Shown here in pieces: positions 18,192 to 27,145 of a DNA stretch of 64,000 bases (position 1 is the first letter of the stretch; every line of letters starts with the position of its first letter). The position numbers and the translations under genes were made by a program. Under the pieces are notes generated by a model. The model was not told the DNA's origin. It made no database searches and saw only the letters and a program-made list of their open reading frames with translations. Origin of the DNA: an uncultured Bradyrhizobium sp. (GTDB lineage Bacteria; Pseudomonadota; Alphaproteobacteria; Rhizobiales; Xanthobacteraceae); contig NZ_CANSMR010000003.1 of assembly GCF_947648125.1 (NCBI RefSeq), positions 186,001 to 250,000 of the forward strand, given 5' to 3'.

Positions 18192-18929
18192 CTAGTTGCC
18201 GAGGCCCAGCTTCTGCGCCCGAGCTCCGTGAAAATAGGACTGGACCCAGGGATGATCGGACTTGAGCACCGATGACAGCCGCCCGATGGCTGCGATCCTG
18301 CCGTCGGCAAGCGCGGCGACGCGGTCGCAGATGGCTTGCAGACTGTTCAAGTCGTGCGTCACCATGAACACGGTGAAACACAGCGTCCGATGCAGCGTCC
18401 GGATCAAGGTATCGAATTCGCCCGCAGCGATGGGATCGAGACCGGACGTTGGCTCATCGAGAAACAAGAGCGAGGGGTCGAGCGCCAGTGCCCGCGCGAG
18501 CGCAACCCGCTTGGTCATGCCGCCCGAGAGCTCGGACGGATACTTGTCCCCGTCTTCGCGCGTAAGGCCGACCATCTCGAGCTTCGCGTCCGCAATTTCG
18601 TCAAGCAGCCCTGGCGACAGCCGCGCGCGCTCGCGCAGCGGAAACTGGATGTTCTGGCGAGCCGTCAAGGCCGAGAACAGCGCCCCCTGCTGGAACAGGA
18701 CGCCCCAGCGGCGTTCGTCATCGCTGTCGTCCGCGAAATCGATCTGCCCGCTCCGCTTCGGAAGCAGGCCGACCAATGTCCGCATCAGCACCGACTTTCC
18801 GCCGCCCGACGCGCCCACGAGGCCGAGAATTTCGCCGTCGTTCACGTCGAGATCGAGATGATCGAGGATGATCTTCTCGCCGAAGCCGACCACGAGGTCG
18901 CGGATATGGATCGCTGGCGTGTCGGCCAT
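18192..18929 (-). CDS. MlaF-type ABC transporter ATP-binding protein
   Basis: This ATPase drives the Mla-type lipid transporter. The 245-residue product starts MADTPAIHIRDLVVGFG and shows Walker A 'GASGGGKSVLM', a Q-loop near 'LFQQGALFSALT', the signature 'LSGGMTKRVALARAL', Walker B 'LLFLDEPTSGLDP' and the switch 'THDLNSL'. It begins 2 bp after the permease gene ends and is followed by the MlaD-like gene. The frame is open further upstream, but the chosen ATG fits family length. Confidence 0.93.
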   Translation of the reverse strand: MADTPAIHIRDLVVGFGEKIILDHLDLDVNDGEILGLVGASGGGKSVLMRTLVGLLPKRSGQIDFADDSDDERRWGVLFQQGALFSALTARQNIQFPLRERARLSPGLLDEIADAKLEMVGLTREDGDKYPSELSGGMTKRVALARALALDPSLLFLDEPTSGLDPIAAGEFDTLIRTLHRTLCFTVFMVTHDLNSLQAICDRVAALADGRIAAIGRLSSVLKSDHPWVQSYFHGARAQKLGLGN

Positions 18930-18931
18930 GG

Positions 18932-20044
18932 CTACATGCCGATCGAAGCGAAGAAGACCGCGAACAACCCGTCGAGCACGATCACCAGGAAGATTGATTT
19001 CACGACCGACGCCGTCGTCTGCTGTCCGAGCGACTCCGCGCTGCCCTTGACGCTCAATCCCTCCACCGCCGCGACAAGCCCGATTACGAGCGCCATGAAT
19101 GGCGCTTTGATGATGCCAACCTCGAAATGAGTGACTGAAACCGCATCGTGAAGGCGTGCGATGAAGATCGCCGGACTCATGCCGCCATAGAGCCAGGCGA
19201 TGAGCCCGCCGCCATAGAGCGCCGCGAGCGAGCCGAGAAAGGCGAGGATCGGCAGCGCCACCACCAGCGCCAGGATTCGCGGCAGGATCAGGACTGCGAC
19301 AGGATCGAGCCCCATGGTGCTGAGGGCGTCGATCTCCTCGCGCATCTTCATCGCGCCGATCTCGGCGGTATAGGCACTGCCCGAGCGTCCGGCGACCATG
19401 ATGGCCACGATCAGCACGCCAATCTCGCGCAGCACGAGGATGCCAACCATGTCGACGACATAGGATTCCGCGCCGAAGCGGCGGAAATGGAAGATGCCTT
19501 GCTGAGCAATGATGGCGCCGATCAGGAACGTGATCAGCACCATGATCGGCACCGCTTGCCAGCCCACCCGGCCGAGTTGATAGACGGTCGACGTCAATCG
19601 GAACGATCGCGGATGTCTGAGAATGCCGAGCAGCGCTGCGCTGAAGGCGCCGAGCATATGCAGGAATGCCGCCGAATCGGACACCAGCCGCCTGCTGCCG
19701 CGGCCAAGCTGATCGAGCCTCTGCAGCAACGGGTTGACCGATCTGCGTTCGGCGTGGCCGGAACGGTTCAGTCCTCGTACCTCTTCCAGCAGGTCGCCAT
19801 ATGGACCGTCGGCACCGGTGAGTGCTGCCCTGGTCGCGCCGCCGCGGGCCAGCCTTTCGAGCAGCCAAGCCCCGACCGTGTCGAGCGCAGTGACGCGACG
19901 CAGATCAATCGCCCCAATGTCGGTGCGCGCCGCCCCCTCGCACAGCCGTTCCAACCGCTCGACATTGGCAACGTTCCAGGCCCCACATGCGGTAAGCACG
20001 CGCGGATCGTCCGTATTCGCTGTCAGGGCCGGGGCGTTGAGCAA
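18932..20044 (-). CDS. MlaE-type permease with N-terminal STAS domain
   Basis: The 370-residue product combines an N-terminal STAS-like domain (about 10-95, 'IGAIDLRRVTALDTVGAWLLERL' in part) with an MlaE permease (about 140-370). The permease region includes 'LGRVGWQAVPIMVLITFLIGAII' (in part), 'VLREIGVLIVAIMVAGRSGSA' and the signature 'EIDALSTMGLDPV'. It is the membrane channel of the three-gene lipid ABC transporter here. The STAS fusion is seen in other alphaproteobacterial MlaE proteins and takes the role of MlaB. A FixK box lies 96 bp upstream but may mainly serve the divergent gene. Confidence 0.92.
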   Translation of the reverse strand: MLNAPALTANTDDPRVLTACGAWNVANVERLERLCEGAARTDIGAIDLRRVTALDTVGAWLLERLARGGATRAALTGADGPYGDLLEEVRGLNRSGHAERRSVNPLLQRLDQLGRGSRRLVSDSAAFLHMLGAFSAALLGILRHPRSFRLTSTVYQLGRVGWQAVPIMVLITFLIGAIIAQQGIFHFRRFGAESYVVDMVGILVLREIGVLIVAIMVAGRSGSAYTAEIGAMKMREEIDALSTMGLDPVAVLILPRILALVVALPILAFLGSLAALYGGGLIAWLYGGMSPAIFIARLHDAVSVTHFEVGIIKAPFMALVIGLVAAVEGLSVKGSAESLGQQTTASVVKSIFLVIVLDGLFAVFFASIGM

Positions 20045-20139
20045 GATTCGGACTCCAATTTGCAGTTCACCTTAGGCTGCTGGAGACGGCTGTGTTTGAC
20101 CCAGCGCAACCGGCCTCACCGTGCTCCCCAGACATGCGC

Positions 20140-20153
20140 TTGACCCAAATCAA
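20140..20153. promoter_or_regulatory. FixK/FNR box between the mla-type cluster and a hypothetical gene
   Basis: TTGACCCAAATCAA is a full dyad. It is 74 bp before the rightward ATG at 20227 and 96 bp from the leftward permease start, so it could serve either or both. A weaker look-alike TTGACCCAGCGCAA lies about 45 bp to its left. Confidence 0.78.
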
Positions 20154-20226
20154 CGGCTTGGCGAGCCGCGGCACTAGAATTGAATAGGTTGCCCGGCAGC
20201 CTCGGGCATGTTCAGGGAGATTTTTG

Positions 20227-20637
20227 ATGAATCGCGCCGCCTTCACACCTCTGCAAAACACCGCGTTGCCGCACTCGTTCAGGCAGGTTCGGCTCGAACG
20301 CGCGCGCGAGCATGATCACCCCGAGGGCGCGTCCGCGATCGGCTATATCATCGTCGCCCCGCTCGACACGGCATCGCGGATCGATGTCGAAGCCTGGAAA
20401 GCCCACCGCGAGGCGTGCCGCGTCGTTCGTCAGCGCCCCGCGGAAGACGATCAGCTCGGTCACCTCGTTCATGGTCCGGGCGGCAACTGGCGCTTCCACT
20501 ACGACGTGGCTGGTTCGACAGCCGATGAAGCCGGCTATCATTTCGGCAATGAGCGCTTTCGACTCGGCGAGTATGTCTCCGTCCGCGAGGCGGATGGCAT
20601 GCATCCCTATCGTGTCGTTGCCGTCACGCCGCTTTGA
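20227..20637 (+). CDS. Conserved hypothetical protein (136 aa)
   Basis: The soluble product begins MNRAAFTPLQNTALPHSFRQVRLERAREHDHPEG and contains 'IGYIIVAPLDTASRIDVEAWKAHREACRVVR' (in part), 'LGHLVHGPGGNWRFHYD' and 'RFRLGEYVSVREADGMHPYRVV'. I recognise this arrangement as a widespread alphaproteobacterial family without an assigned function. It is preceded by a FixK box and overlaps the convergent acyl-CoA synthetase/GNAT gene by 31 bp at the 3' end. Confidence 0.75.
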   Translation: MNRAAFTPLQNTALPHSFRQVRLERAREHDHPEGASAIGYIIVAPLDTASRIDVEAWKAHREACRVVRQRPAEDDQLGHLVHGPGGNWRFHYDVAGSTADEAGYHFGNERFRLGEYVSVREADGMHPYRVVAVTPL

Positions 20638-23378
20638 TCGCGACTGCGCCGGATCAGAATGTCGGCCCCCAAGCCATCCACCACCGGAAGGGAGAGGTCG
20701 AGGACGACATTGACGATCCGGTGGTCGGTCGGCTCTGTCACGGCGGTGAACCCGAGCTCATGGCACATGTTCAGCATGGTGGCGTTCTCAGCCAGCACTT
20801 CACCTGACAGCCGCTTCAGCCCTTCCGATCGCGCATACTGAATCAGAAGCTGCATCAGCGCCCACCCAAATCCTCTGCCCTTGAGGTCGGACTGCAACAG
20901 GATAGCGTACTCGGCATTCTCGTAGAGCGAGTCCGAATGAAGCTGGACTGCTCCCACCATGGCGCCAGTGCTCGGATCCAGCGCCGCAAAGGCCATCGCG
21001 CGCGCGTAGTCGAGTTGGGTCAGCCGCGCAATGAACGCATGCGAAAAATTCTTCATTGCCTGGAAGAAACGAAGTCTGAGATCCTCGGCCGTTACACGCC
21101 TGAAGAAGCTATCGACCATGGGCTCATCTTCCGGCCGCAACGGCCGCACCACGACGCGCGAGCCGTCCTTGAGGACAAGCTCTCCTTCCCATTGCGACGG
21201 GTATGGCCGCACCGCGAGCCGCGTCTGACCGGCAAACAGCCGCGCGGGCTTGCGGATCGCCACGCGCGCGTCGAGCGCCAGCACACCCGTCTCGTCAGCG
21301 AGCAGCGGATTGATGTCGAGCTCGGCGACCTCCGGAATATCGGCCGCCATCTGTGCCAGCTTGACGAGGGTAAGCGGCACGGCTTCGGCCGGTACGGCGG
21401 ACACATCGCGATAGGCCGCAAGCAGCCGCGAGACCCGGGTGCGCCCGACCAGGTCGCGAGCGAGGTTCATGTCGAGCGGCGGCAGCGCCAGCGCCTTGTC
21501 GTTGATTACTTCGACGGCGGTGCCGCCGCGGCCAAACACGATCACGGGACCGAAGGTCGGATCGTCGGCAATACCGAGGAGCAATTCGCGTGCAGCGCGT
21601 CGCTCGATCATCGGCTGTATCGTCACGCCTTGCAGGACGGCATCCGGCCGCGCTGCCCGGGCGCGCGCGAGCACCGTCCTGGCCGCCTGTGCGACGCTTT
21701 CGCGAGTCCGCAAGCCGAGAATGACACCGCCGATGTCCGACTTGTGCCTGATGTCGCGAGAGAACAGCTTCACCGCTACGGCAAGCCCTTGTGCAAGAAA
21801 GGGCGCGGCCTTGTCCACGGCTTCGTCGGCATCACGGGCCACAACGGTCGGAACAATCGGAATATCGTACGCCTTGAACAGGGCCACGATTTCAACTGGG
21901 TCAAGCCATCCCCGCCCCTCGGACAGCGCTTTCGCAATCACGCGCCGCGCCGCCACCGTCTCCGGCGCAAACGTCGCGGCGATACTGGGCGGAGTTGCGG
22001 CCAGCGCGATGGAGGCCTCGCGATATCTCACCAAGTACATGAAAGCGCGCACCGCGTCATCTTCGGTGGGAAAATGCGGGACGCGGGCAGCTTCGAAGGT
22101 TGCCGCGGTGCGTTCGTCGGCACCATCCCAAGATGCAAGCACCAGCGCGGCAACGTCACTCTTCCTGGTCCGACGGTCACGAACACATTGTGCCACCGCT
22201 TCGGCGATTCCTTCGGTCGGCGCGACCGCCGTTTCCACGTTCATGACCAGCACGGCGTCGCTGTTGGCGTCCTCGAGCAATGCGTCGAGCGCAGACACGT
22301 AGCGGGCAGCATCGGCGTCGCCGGAGATATCGACGGGGTTGGCGCGAGACCAACCTTGTGGCAGAACCCGATCGAGCGCTGCAATCGTCTCCGCCGACAG
22401 GCTCGCCGGAACGCCCCCGAGCTCAACGAGCCGGTCGATCGCGAGGATGCCGAGCCCACCGCCATTGGTCAGGATCGACAGCCGGTTGCCGCGCGGAACG
22501 AAGCCGCGGCCAAGTAACTCGGCGCAGTCGAACAATTCCCGAAGGTCGTATACGCGCAGCATGCCGGCCCGGCGGAACGCCGCATCATAGACCGCGTCCG
22601 AACCGGCCAGCGCTCCGGTATGGGTGGCTGCGGCCTTGGCGCCCTGCGCCATCCGGCCCGCTTTCACGACAATCAGCGGTTTGAGCCGCGCCGCAGCGCG
22701 CGCGGCCGACATGAACTTGCGCGCATCCTTGACGGCCTCGGTGTAGAGCAGGATCGCGTTGGTGTGATCGTCCTGCGCGAAATAGTCGAGCAAATCAGCG
22801 ACATCGACGTCGAGCTGGTCTCCGATCGATACGATGCCGGAGAAGCCGAGCCGCCGCTCTGCCGCCCATTCGATCATCGCGGCAGCAACGGCGCCGGACT
22901 GCGAGATCAGGGCAAGACGCCCGTCGGCAGGCTGATGCGCGGCAAAGCTCGCGTTGAGCTTCGCGCGCGGCACCATGACGCCGAGACAGTTCGGCCCGAT
23001 CAGGCGTATGCCGTGCATGCGCGCCGTCCGCGCGACCATCTCGGCAAGCGAGCCGGCGCCGTGCCCGAGACCGGCGGTCAGGATCACCGCACCGGCGACG
23101 CCGAGCGCGGCAGCGTCCGAGATGATCCCGGGAATCGCGGCCGCCGGCGCCGTGATCGCGAGGAGATCCGGAACGAACGGAAGTGACTTGAGATCCGGGG
23201 ACGTAGTCTCGCCGTCGATCGCAGCGTAGTTTGGATTGACCACGGCGATGCGGCCGGAAAAGCCGCACGCCTTGAGGTTCATGAGCACCGCCAGGCCGAG
23301 CGAAGATGGACGCGAACTGCCGCCGACAAGCGCGACTGTTCGAGGCGAAAGAACCCGTTCTAGACCAAACGTAGACAT
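20607..23378 (-). CDS. ADP-forming acyl-CoA synthetase-like protein fused to a GNAT acetyltransferase (Pat-like)
   Basis: The 923-residue product has, in order, a CoA-binding domain (about 1-130), succinyl-CoA-ligase-like domains (about 130-460, with 'SQSGAVAAAMIEWA' and the histidine segment 'ATHTGALAGSDAVYDAAFRR'), an ATP-grasp domain (about 480-700, 'AVKLFSRDIRHKSDIGGV', 'FGRGGTAVEV') and a GNAT domain (about 735-905, 'LQSDLKGRGFGWALMQLLI'). Such fusions are either ADP-forming acetate:CoA ligases or Pat-type protein lysine acetyltransferases. The retained histidine keeps ligase activity possible. It overlaps the upstream CBS gene by 19 bp and is probably in an operon with hsp20. It may use acetate made by phosphoketolase/AckA. 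Confidence 0.88.
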   Translation of the reverse strand: MSTFGLERVLSPRTVALVGGSSRPSSLGLAVLMNLKACGFSGRIAVVNPNYAAIDGETTSPDLKSLPFVPDLLAITAPAAAIPGIISDAAALGVAGAVILTAGLGHGAGSLAEMVARTARMHGIRLIGPNCLGVMVPRAKLNASFAAHQPADGRLALISQSGAVAAAMIEWAAERRLGFSGIVSIGDQLDVDVADLLDYFAQDDHTNAILLYTEAVKDARKFMSAARAAARLKPLIVVKAGRMAQGAKAAATHTGALAGSDAVYDAAFRRAGMLRVYDLRELFDCAELLGRGFVPRGNRLSILTNGGGLGILAIDRLVELGGVPASLSAETIAALDRVLPQGWSRANPVDISGDADAARYVSALDALLEDANSDAVLVMNVETAVAPTEGIAEAVAQCVRDRRTRKSDVAALVLASWDGADERTAATFEAARVPHFPTEDDAVRAFMYLVRYREASIALAATPPSIAATFAPETVAARRVIAKALSEGRGWLDPVEIVALFKAYDIPIVPTVVARDADEAVDKAAPFLAQGLAVAVKLFSRDIRHKSDIGGVILGLRTRESVAQAARTVLARARAARPDAVLQGVTIQPMIERRAARELLLGIADDPTFGPVIVFGRGGTAVEVINDKALALPPLDMNLARDLVGRTRVSRLLAAYRDVSAVPAEAVPLTLVKLAQMAADIPEVAELDINPLLADETGVLALDARVAIRKPARLFAGQTRLAVRPYPSQWEGELVLKDGSRVVVRPLRPEDEPMVDSFFRRVTAEDLRLRFFQAMKNFSHAFIARLTQLDYARAMAFAALDPSTGAMVGAVQLHSDSLYENAEYAILLQSDLKGRGFGWALMQLLIQYARSEGLKRLSGEVLAENATMLNMCHELGFTAVTEPTDHRIVNVVLDLSLPVVDGLGADILIRRSRDQSGVTATTR

Positions 23379-23836
23379 CGGACGGTCTCGCAGGGAACGA
23401 GCGGAGGCGCCTGCCGCTTCGTGCAGCGCGCCAGAGCCCGCATGACATCCTCGCGAGCAATGATCCCGACCAGGTGGCGATACTTGTCAATCACGGGCAG
23501 GCTCTTGAGCCGATGTGCGACCAACATCTGCAGAACACGCTGCAGATTTGTGTCCGGCTCAACCGCGATCACATCTGATGACATGATCTCATCGACCGTC
23601 GTTCCCATCCGATCGTCGTAACGTGGCAAGATGTGATCGGTCGGACAGGCGAACACCTTCAGGGCGTCGAGTTTCGTGACGAACCCGACCACGACATCGT
23701 CGCGGAGCACGGGATAGGCGTCATAGTCGTCTTTTGCGAACAACCGGTATAAGTCGCCGACGGTCATCTCGGGGGCGACACTTCGCACCGACTTCGTCAT
23801 ATTGCTCGCGACGGTTTCCTGGAGAAACTCGTACAT
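23360..23836 (-). CDS. CBS-pair protein (158 aa)
   Basis: From the start MYEFLQETVASNMTKSV the product consists of two CBS motifs (about residues 12-65 and 80-140) with 'VLRDDVVVGFVTKLDAL' and 'HRLKSLPVIDKYRHLVGIIAREDVM'. CBS pairs usually sense adenine nucleotides. It sits between hsp20 and the acyl-CoA synthetase/GNAT gene in one direction and overlaps the latter by 19 bp, so it could be a nucleotide-sensing partner of that enzyme, which is an inference from position. The C-terminal tail contains two cysteines of unknown role. Confidence 0.82.
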   Translation of the reverse strand: MYEFLQETVASNMTKSVRSVAPEMTVGDLYRLFAKDDYDAYPVLRDDVVVGFVTKLDALKVFACPTDHILPRYDDRMGTTVDEIMSSDVIAVEPDTNLQRVLQMLVAHRLKSLPVIDKYRHLVGIIAREDVMRALARCTKRQAPPLVPCETVRCLRLV

Positions 23837-23909
23837 GGCTGATCCCCTTGGATAGATGGCTATTTGGCGGGCACGTCGCCGGCCGACGGGCGACGCGCTC
23901 GCAAGGCGG

Positions 23910-24383
23910 TTACGCCGCCGTCTTGATGTCGATCTGCTTGCTCTGCCTGGGAGCCGGCTTCTTGACGGTGACCTTGAGCACGCCCTTGGCGATTTCGGCG
24001 CTGACATCCTCCGCCTTGACGCCCTCGGGCAATGCAACGGACCGCGAGAATGCGCCGAAGCTGCGCTCGATCAGGTGATAGTCCTTGTCCTGCTCCTCGC
24101 GCTCGCTCTTCTTCTCGCCCCGGATCGTAAGCATGTTGTCGGCGAGGTTGAGTTGAACGTCCTTGGTCTCGAGGCCGGGCAGCTCGGCGGAGATCTCGAC
24201 GGTCTTGTCGGTCTCGCTGACGTCCATGCGCGGCATCATCGCCTGCGGCGCGGCGAACGCCGGGAAGTTGCGACCGAATCCATCGAACAGCCGGTCGATC
24301 TCCTGCTGCAGAAATGTGAAGGGGTTATTTTCCCGCCGCGCCATGGCGCGCTCGGTTCCAACGGGGATCACATCCTTGACCAT
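23910..24383 (-). CDS. Small heat-shock protein, Hsp20/alpha-crystallin family
   Basis: This ATP-independent chaperone holds unfolding proteins. The 157-residue product has a variable N-terminal arm (about 1-45), an alpha-crystallin domain (about 50-140, 'DVSETDKTVEISAELPGLE' and 'ERSFGAFSRSVALPEGV') and the 'GVLKVTVKK' motif with a short tail. A FixK box 63 bp upstream suggests that it is made at low oxygen, rather than or in addition to a heat response. The CBS and acyl-CoA synthetase/GNAT genes follow in the same direction. Confidence 0.93.
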   Translation of the reverse strand: MVKDVIPVGTERAMARRENNPFTFLQQEIDRLFDGFGRNFPAFAAPQAMMPRMDVSETDKTVEISAELPGLETKDVQLNLADNMLTIRGEKKSEREEQDKDYHLIERSFGAFSRSVALPEGVKAEDVSAEIAKGVLKVTVKKPAPRQSKQIDIKTAA

Positions 24384-24445
24384 CAGGACCTCCTGTTTGG
24401 GAGTTGCTCGCTACGCAAAGCTAATCAGGAACAGCCGCCCGGCCG

Positions 24446-24459
24446 TTGACGAGGATCAA
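24446..24459. promoter_or_regulatory. FixK/FNR box in the hsp20-adh divergent region
   Basis: TTGACGAGGATCAA lies 63 bp from the leftward hsp20 start and 57 bp from the rightward alcohol dehydrogenase start. Its near-central position suggests it may activate both transcripts. Confidence 0.82.
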
Positions 24460-24515
24460 AACCGGGCCAATGTCATGTGATCAAAGGAAGGGCGAAGACC
24501 CTAGCGAGTTCCGTC

Positions 24516-25499
24516 ATGCACGCCATGATCCTGCCCGCGCGCGGCGCGCGGCTGCAATATACCGAGCGGCCCGATCCGATTCCTGGCCCGGGCGAGGTGC
24601 GCGTCAAGATCAATGCGTGTGGCGTTTGCCGCACCGACCTGCATGTCGTCGACGGAGAACTGCCCGACATCGCCTATCCAATCGTTCCCGGCCATGAGGT
24701 GGTTGGCCGTATCGACGCGATCGGTGAAGGCGTAGACGGTCTGCATCTCGGCACACGCGTCGGCGTCCCCTGGCTCGGATCGACCTGCGGGCGTTGTCCC
24801 TACTGCCGGGACGGCAAGGAAAACCTCTGCGACGCTCCTCTGTTCACCGGCTATACGCGGGACGGCGGCTTTGCCACCCACCTGGTGGCAGACGCGCGCT
24901 ACTGCTTTCCGCTCGGCGAAGACGGCGAGGATGCGGAGCTGGCACCGCTGCTGTGCGCCGGCCTGATCGGCTGGCGCTCCCTGGTGATGGCTGGCGACGG
25001 CCGCAAACTCGGCATCTACGGTTTTGGCGCGGCGGGACATATCGTCGCGCAAGTGGCGCGTTGGCAAGGGCGGGATGTGTACGCTTTCACCCGTGCGGGC
25101 GACACCGAGGCCCAGCACTTGGCATTATCGCTCGGCGCATGCTGGACGGGAGCTTCAGAAGATCGGCCGCCGGCCGAGCTTGATGCCGCAATCATCTACG
25201 CCCCGGCCGGGCCGCTTGTCCCGCTCGCGCTGCGCACGCTGCGCAAAGGCGGACGCGTGGTCTGTGCCGGCATTCACATGTCGGATATCCCGAGCTTTCC
25301 CTACGACATCCTTTGGGGTGAACGGCAGATCGTTTCCGTTGCCAACCTGACGCGACAGGATGGCATCGACTTTCTCAAGACGGCGGCAAAGGCTGGAATC
25401 CGGACGCACGTCACCGTCTTTCCCTTGGATCAGGCGAATGAAGCACTTGCGAGCTTGCGGGACGGCAAGTTCGTCGGCGCAGCCGTCTTGAAGCCATGA
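24516..25499 (+). CDS. Zinc-dependent alcohol dehydrogenase
   Basis: The 327-residue medium-chain dehydrogenase (start MHAMILPARGARLQY) carries catalytic-zinc residues in 'CGVCRTDLHVVDGELP' and 'VPGHEVVGRI', a structural zinc site 'CGRCPYCRDGKENLC' and a nucleotide fold 'LGIYGFGAAGHIVAQVA'. It resembles AdhA-type enzymes that interconvert alcohols and aldehydes with NAD(P). Under low oxygen it could dispose of reducing equivalents. The next gene overlaps its stop codon (ATGA), so the two are co-translated. Confidence 0.9.
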   Translation: MHAMILPARGARLQYTERPDPIPGPGEVRVKINACGVCRTDLHVVDGELPDIAYPIVPGHEVVGRIDAIGEGVDGLHLGTRVGVPWLGSTCGRCPYCRDGKENLCDAPLFTGYTRDGGFATHLVADARYCFPLGEDGEDAELAPLLCAGLIGWRSLVMAGDGRKLGIYGFGAAGHIVAQVARWQGRDVYAFTRAGDTEAQHLALSLGACWTGASEDRPPAELDAAIIYAPAGPLVPLALRTLRKGGRVVCAGIHMSDIPSFPYDILWGERQIVSVANLTRQDGIDFLKTAAKAGIRTHVTVFPLDQANEALASLRDGKFVGAAVLKP

Positions 25500-27091
25500 T
25501 GAAGCCGGCATCACCGACCGACACGACTACAGGCGAGACCGGCCAGGCCGCCGTATTGTCGTTTTTGGCCGGCGATATCCAGCCGCATGGACCGGTGCAA
25601 CGGATCGACACCCATTGTTCGATCGTCTTTCTCGAACCTTCGCGCGTCCTGAAGATCAAGCGAGCGGTCAAGCTGCCCTATCTCGACTTCTCGACATTGG
25701 AGAAGCGGCGGCGCGCTTGCGAGGATGAGATTGCGGTCAACAAGCGCCACGCCCCTTCCATCTATCGCAGGCTGGTTCCGATCACGCGTGGACGCGATGG
25801 TCTTGCGATCGGGGGGACCGGACCGGTTGTCGAATGGGCCGTCGAAATGGCTCGCTTTGACGAAAACAAGACGCTCGATCATCTTGCCCAGCAAGATGCA
25901 ATCCGGCCGGAGTTCGGCGAGAGACTGGCCGCTATCCTGCTCGAATCCCATCGGACCGCAACCGGACACGAAGGATCCCCATGGCTTGCCTCGCTCCCTG
26001 TCATCATCGATCGCAATACGGAGCAGTTTTGCGCTGAGTCAGTTCTCTCCCGGGAGGAAATCGATAGATTGCACGAACTGAGTCATCAGGCCCTCGCGCG
26101 CAACCTCGAACTGCTGCGCCGCCGCGCCGCCGCTGGGCAGGTCCGGCACTGTCACGGCGATGCACATCTCGGCAACATCGTCCTGCTCGACGGCGAGCCC
26201 ATTCTGTTCGATGCGATCGAGTTTGACCCCAATATCGCGACGACCGACGTCCTCTACGACCTCGCATTCCCCGTGATGGACCTGCTGTACTTCAGACGGG
26301 AGACCGTGGCCAACAGGCTGTTCAATAGCTACATGCAGACCGCCTGGGACACGCAATCGGGTGCGTTGTGTTTGCTGCCACTGTTCCTATCAATGCGCGC
26401 AGCGATCCGGGCCAACGTGCTCTTCACCAAGGCACGGCAACACCAGTTCGATCAAGCGATCGGCGCCCAAGCGAGGCGTTATTTCGAGCTTGCACGCCGG
26501 CTCATTGAACCGGAGCCGCCCCGCCTAATTGCAGTTGGCGGGAAGTCCGGTACCGGCAAGAGCGTGCTGGCGCGCGACATGGCGCATCTGATCGCGCCGC
26601 CCCCGGGCGCCTTGGTTCTGCGATCGGATGTCATTCGCAAGCAGCTCTATCACGTCGCCGAGCACGCCACATTATCGCCGGAGACCTATACTCCCGAAGC
26701 ATCGAACCGCGTCTACCAGGCCATGCTCAAGCATGCCGCGCACACATTAGGCCAGGGAGTTTCAGTAATACTCGATGCGGTCTTTCTGAAGCCGGTGGAA
26801 CGTGGTGCCGCGGAAGCGGTTGCTCGCGACGCAAAAGTTGACTTTCGCGGTATTTTCTTGACCGCCGGGCGCGCCACACGGCTGCACCGCGTGGTATCGC
26901 GGCAGGACGACGCGTCGGACGCGACGTCCGATGTAGTCCTGATCCAGGACAACATTGAAACCGGAACGATCGATTGGGATATTGTAGACGCTTCCGGCAC
27001 GCCCTCCACCACGCTTGAACTCAGTACTTCCCGCCTGCTGGCGTCCCCAACAGAACGGGCGAGCGGTACATCGCCTAAGGGAAACTCCTGA
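25496..27091 (+). CDS. Aminoglycoside-phosphotransferase-like and AAA kinase fusion protein
   Basis: The 531-residue product has an N-terminal APH/kinase-like domain (about 40-330) with 'CHGDAHLGNIVLLDGEPILFDAIEFD', whose HGDxHxxN...DxxEF order matches the APH catalytic loop (quoted here in two parts: CHGDAHLGNIVL and FDAIEFD). The C-terminal P-loop kinase domain (about 340-515) has 'GGKSGTGKSVLARDMA' and 'VILDAVFLKP', similar to zeta/gluconokinase-type kinases. The family is found next to oxygen- and stress-regulated genes, but its substrate is unknown. It overlaps the alcohol dehydrogenase gene by 4 bp and should be FixK-controlled with it. Confidence 0.8.
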   Translation: MMKPASPTDTTTGETGQAAVLSFLAGDIQPHGPVQRIDTHCSIVFLEPSRVLKIKRAVKLPYLDFSTLEKRRRACEDEIAVNKRHAPSIYRRLVPITRGRDGLAIGGTGPVVEWAVEMARFDENKTLDHLAQQDAIRPEFGERLAAILLESHRTATGHEGSPWLASLPVIIDRNTEQFCAESVLSREEIDRLHELSHQALARNLELLRRRAAAGQVRHCHGDAHLGNIVLLDGEPILFDAIEFDPNIATTDVLYDLAFPVMDLLYFRRETVANRLFNSYMQTAWDTQSGALCLLPLFLSMRAAIRANVLFTKARQHQFDQAIGAQARRYFELARRLIEPEPPRLIAVGGKSGTGKSVLARDMAHLIAPPPGALVLRSDVIRKQLYHVAEHATLSPETYTPEASNRVYQAMLKHAAHTLGQGVSVILDAVFLKPVERGAAEAVARDAKVDFRGIFLTAGRATRLHRVVSRQDDASDATSDVVLIQDNIETGTIDWDIVDASGTPSTTLELSTSRLLASPTERASGTSPKGNS

Positions 27092-27145
27092 ATTGGTCGA
27101 TGCCGTCAGGTCTGGCAACATTCTCCCATTGACAGGAGGAGTTCC

